DNA from: Clostridia bacterium | GTDB lineage: Bacteria; Bacillota; UBA994; PWPR01 | Reading direction: 5' to 3' | DNA: 24,029 nucleotides | NCBI GenBank assembly: GCA_003557085.1 | Contig: PWPR01000146.1 | Coordinates: forward strand, 1 to 24,029 | Shown: piece after piece, positions 22,109 through 24,029 of the stretch | Position numbering within the stretch: the stretch's first letter is position 1 | Layout: every line of letters begins with the position of its first letter | Translations under genes and position numbers: made by a program | Notes under the pieces: model-generated | Databases searched by the model: none | Seen by the model: the letters and a program-made list of their open reading frames with translations, nothing else | What the model was told of the DNA's origin: nothing

Positions 22109-24029
22109 ATGAGACTAAAAAAGTTATTGACAAGTTTATTAGTTGTAATAATGGTACTTTCCATTATGGTAGTGGGAGTATCACAAGAAAGAGAGATTAC
22201 AAAAGTTAAAGATTTTATACTAGAGAACAATCTTGATATTGATTGGGAACTAGCTATCATCCTAGCTTCAGATGAAGCATTTGATTTTGATTACTCGGAT
22301 ATAGGGTTATCAGAAGATGCTTTTGCAGGAGAAACAGCAACGTTTTATGGCAGTAGGATTCTTAGTTTAATTGCACTAGGTGAAAATCCGTATGATTTTT
22401 ATGGTAATAATCTAGTCTGTGAGCTTAGAGAGAAAGCAGATGATGGAAAATTTGGTTCAATCTATGACCAAGTTTATGCTTTACTAGCGCTTAATGCTAG
22501 TGGCAGTGAAGTGACTTTAGAGATGATCACAGCTTTAGTAGAGATGCAACTTAGTGATGGGGGCTTTGGCTTTTCAATGAGTGACCCTGATTCAACAGCA
22601 CTAGCTTTAATTGCATTAGCTAATTTTGAAGGTGAATTAGTAGCAGAGGCGATTGATAAGGCTTTAGTCTATTTAGAAAATACACAATTAGCAAGTGGAG
22701 GTTTTGTTAGCTATGGTAGTGAGAATTCTAATAGTACCGCTATGGCAGCCCTAGCTTTAGTAGCTAATGATATTAGTATAGATGATGAGAGGTTCGTTCA
22801 AGAAGGTAATATTTTAGATGCTATCAAGCAATTTAAGACGCCTGATGGTGGTTATGGTTGGCTAATCGGTGAAGAAGAAAATAATTATTTTTCACTCAAA
22901 CAAGTCCTAATGGCATTAAATGATATTGAAAATAATGCTAGTACATTTAACTCTTTAAGAGCTAAGATTGATCTTGACTTAAGAGCTGAAGGAGTTTCAG
23001 AAAATATCTTAGATACAAGTTTAAGAATTAGACTTCCAGAAAGTAATAAGCTTAGCACTAAAGAAGTATTAATCTATGCTTTTGATAAATATGACATTTC
23101 TTATGAAATAGAAGAAGCTAGTTTTGGTGCTTATCTAAAAAGTGTTAATGATGTTAAAGCTGGGCAGTTTGGTTCTTTTGATGGTTGGTTATATCTAATT
23201 AACATGGAAAGTGGCCTAGGGATTGATAATGATGTCTTAAGTAATGGTGACTACATTTTACTATATTATGGTGATATGGCACCAAATACTTTAGTGCCAA
23301 ATATAAAAGTTAGCCCAGAAGTTTTAAGAGCTGATGAAGAGATAATCTTTACATTTAGCTCAGATTATATAGACTACGATGAATCTTGGAATGCCATAGA
23401 AAAGTCAGTTCTGATTGAAGGAGTAGTACTTGAAATCAATGATCAAACTTATGTCTCTGATGAAGTAGGTCAAATTATACTTGATTTAGAGCCTGGAACT
23501 TATTCATACTTAGCTCATCAAGATAGTGAAGATGAGCTCCCTGGTATAGTAAGAATGGCAGGAGAGATTAAAGTATTAGCTGAATTTATTTATCAAGATG
23601 ATAGTGAAATCTCATCTTGGGCAAGGTCTGTAGTTTATCAAGCTAGAAGATTAGGTCAGATGAGTGGATATAATGATTATTTTAGACCTAAGGATGGTGT
23701 TACAAGAGCTGAAGCAATTTCACTTTTGATGCGTGCTAATCAAATAGAGAGTATAGCTGATTTAGATTCAGAGTTTACTGATTTACTTAGTGATGCCTGG
23801 TATTATCAAGTAATTACTACAGCTGAGAAACTAGGATACCTTGATAATATGTATCAAGCAGAGTTTTCACCAAACGAAGCTATTACCAGAGAAGAATTTG
23901 CTAATCTAATATACAATATGTTTGATTTAACCGCAGGTGATTCGATTAGCTTTTTAGATAAATCATTAATTGATGAAAATTATTTAAGTGCAGTAAAAGC
24001 AGTTTATGAAAATAATATTATTGTAGGAG
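22109..24029 (+). CDS. Secreted transcobalamin-like protein with SLH anchor (3' end outside window)
   Basis: About 640 codons are visible and the frame is open at the window edge. Residues 1-25 form a signal peptide (MRLKKLLTSLLVVIMVLSIM). Residues about 30-290 form an alpha-barrel of prenyltransferase/squalene-cyclase type, with Gly-aromatic repeats near 110, 148 (SDGGFGF), 195 (SGGF) and 244 (PDGGYGW). Residues about 305-390 match DUF4430, the family related to the C-terminal domain of transcobalamin and intrinsic factor (DGWLYLINMESGLGID, then SNGDYILLYYGD). A beta-rich stretch follows. SLH repeats start near 502 (SSWARSVVYQARRLGQMSGY), 561 (DAWYYQVITTAEKLGYL) and 620; they bind cell-wall polymer. 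GAGGT lies seven to eight bases before the ATG. The B12 riboswitch upstream supports a cobalamin-capture role, which is inferred. Confidence 0.85.
   Translation, partial: MRLKKLLTSLLVVIMVLSIMVVGVSQEREITKVKDFILENNLDIDWELAIILASDEAFDFDYSDIGLSEDAFAGETATFYGSRILSLIALGENPYDFYGNNLVCELREKADDGKFGSIYDQVYALLALNASGSEVTLEMITALVEMQLSDGGFGFSMSDPDSTALALIALANFEGELVAEAIDKALVYLENTQLASGGFVSYGSENSNSTAMAALALVANDISIDDERFVQEGNILDAIKQFKTPDGGYGWLIGEEENNYFSLKQVLMALNDIENNASTFNSLRAKIDLDLRAEGVSENILDTSLRIRLPESNKLSTKEVLIYAFDKYDISYEIEEASFGAYLKSVNDVKAGQFGSFDGWLYLINMESGLGIDNDVLSNGDYILLYYGDMAPNTLVPNIKVSPEVLRADEEIIFTFSSDYIDYDESWNAIEKSVLIEGVVLEINDQTYVSDEVGQIILDLEPGTYSYLAHQDSEDELPGIVRMAGEIKVLAEFIYQDDSEISSWARSVVYQARRLGQMSGYNDYFRPKDGVTRAEAISLLMRANQIESIADLDSEFTDLLSDAWYYQVITTAEKLGYLDNMYQAEFSPNEAITREEFANLIYNMFDLTAGDSISFLDKSLIDENYLSAVKAVYENNIIVG

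Noticed and set aside
1..24029. CRISPR arrays, insertion sequences, tRNA or rRNA genes, prophage parts
   Set aside because: Looked for and not seen. The only clear long repeats are the flagellin ends and their leaders.

Overview
The window is A+T-rich DNA from a flagellated Firmicute, most likely an anaerobic member of the Clostridia or a related class. Signs are strong Shine-Dalgarno sites, an SigD-type sigma-28 with TAAA / GCCGATA promoters, the FliW-CsrA-flagellin switch, T-box, M-box and cobalamin leaders, and an SLH-anchored surface protein. One flagellin carries a roughly 230-residue surface domain with about 44 Asp/Glu and no Lys, Arg or His, which hints at a salty or alkaline habitat. 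This is inference; I cannot name the species.

Bases 1-15540 are one flagellar island, all on the + strand, in several transcription units. (a) Export and sigma genes: fliN (3' end), fliO, fliP, fliQ, flhA, sigD. FliR, flhB, flhF and flhG, which usually sit in or beside this run, are absent here. flhA appears to start at an AUU codon. (b) A sigma-28 operon: two FlgF/FlgG-family rod genes, flgM, flgN, flgK, flgL, fliW, csrA. (c) A sigma-28 unit: flaG, fliD (broken by a one-base frameshift), fliS and a FliT-like gene. (d) Two tandem flagellin genes whose leaders carry the same CsrA-type hairpin and whose promoters look different (sigma-28 versus sigma-A-like). A comFB gene follows.

Bases 16200-18390 hold a peroxiredoxin (Bcp/PrxQ), a GNAT acetyltransferase and an unrecognised HExxH protein overlapping it by four bases, closed by a two-way terminator. 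Facing these on the - strand are trpB, preceded by a tryptophan T-box leader, and a damaged mgtE (frameshift plus in-frame stop), preceded by an M-box magnesium riboswitch.

From 21830 to the end, on the + strand, a cobalamin riboswitch and its terminator precede a large secreted protein cut off by the window edge. It has an alpha-barrel of squalene-cyclase/prenyltransferase type, a DUF4430 (transcobalamin C-terminal-like) domain and SLH repeats. With its B12 riboswitch this looks like a cell-wall-anchored bacterial analogue of transcobalamin/intrinsic factor, the most interesting candidate in the window.

The flagellar genes work together as follows. FliO/P/Q/FlhA are export-gate parts. SigD, held by FlgM until the hook is done, fires the late units. 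FlgN and FliS are chaperones for FlgK/FlgL and flagellin. FliW frees flagellin translation from CsrA once flagellin is exported.
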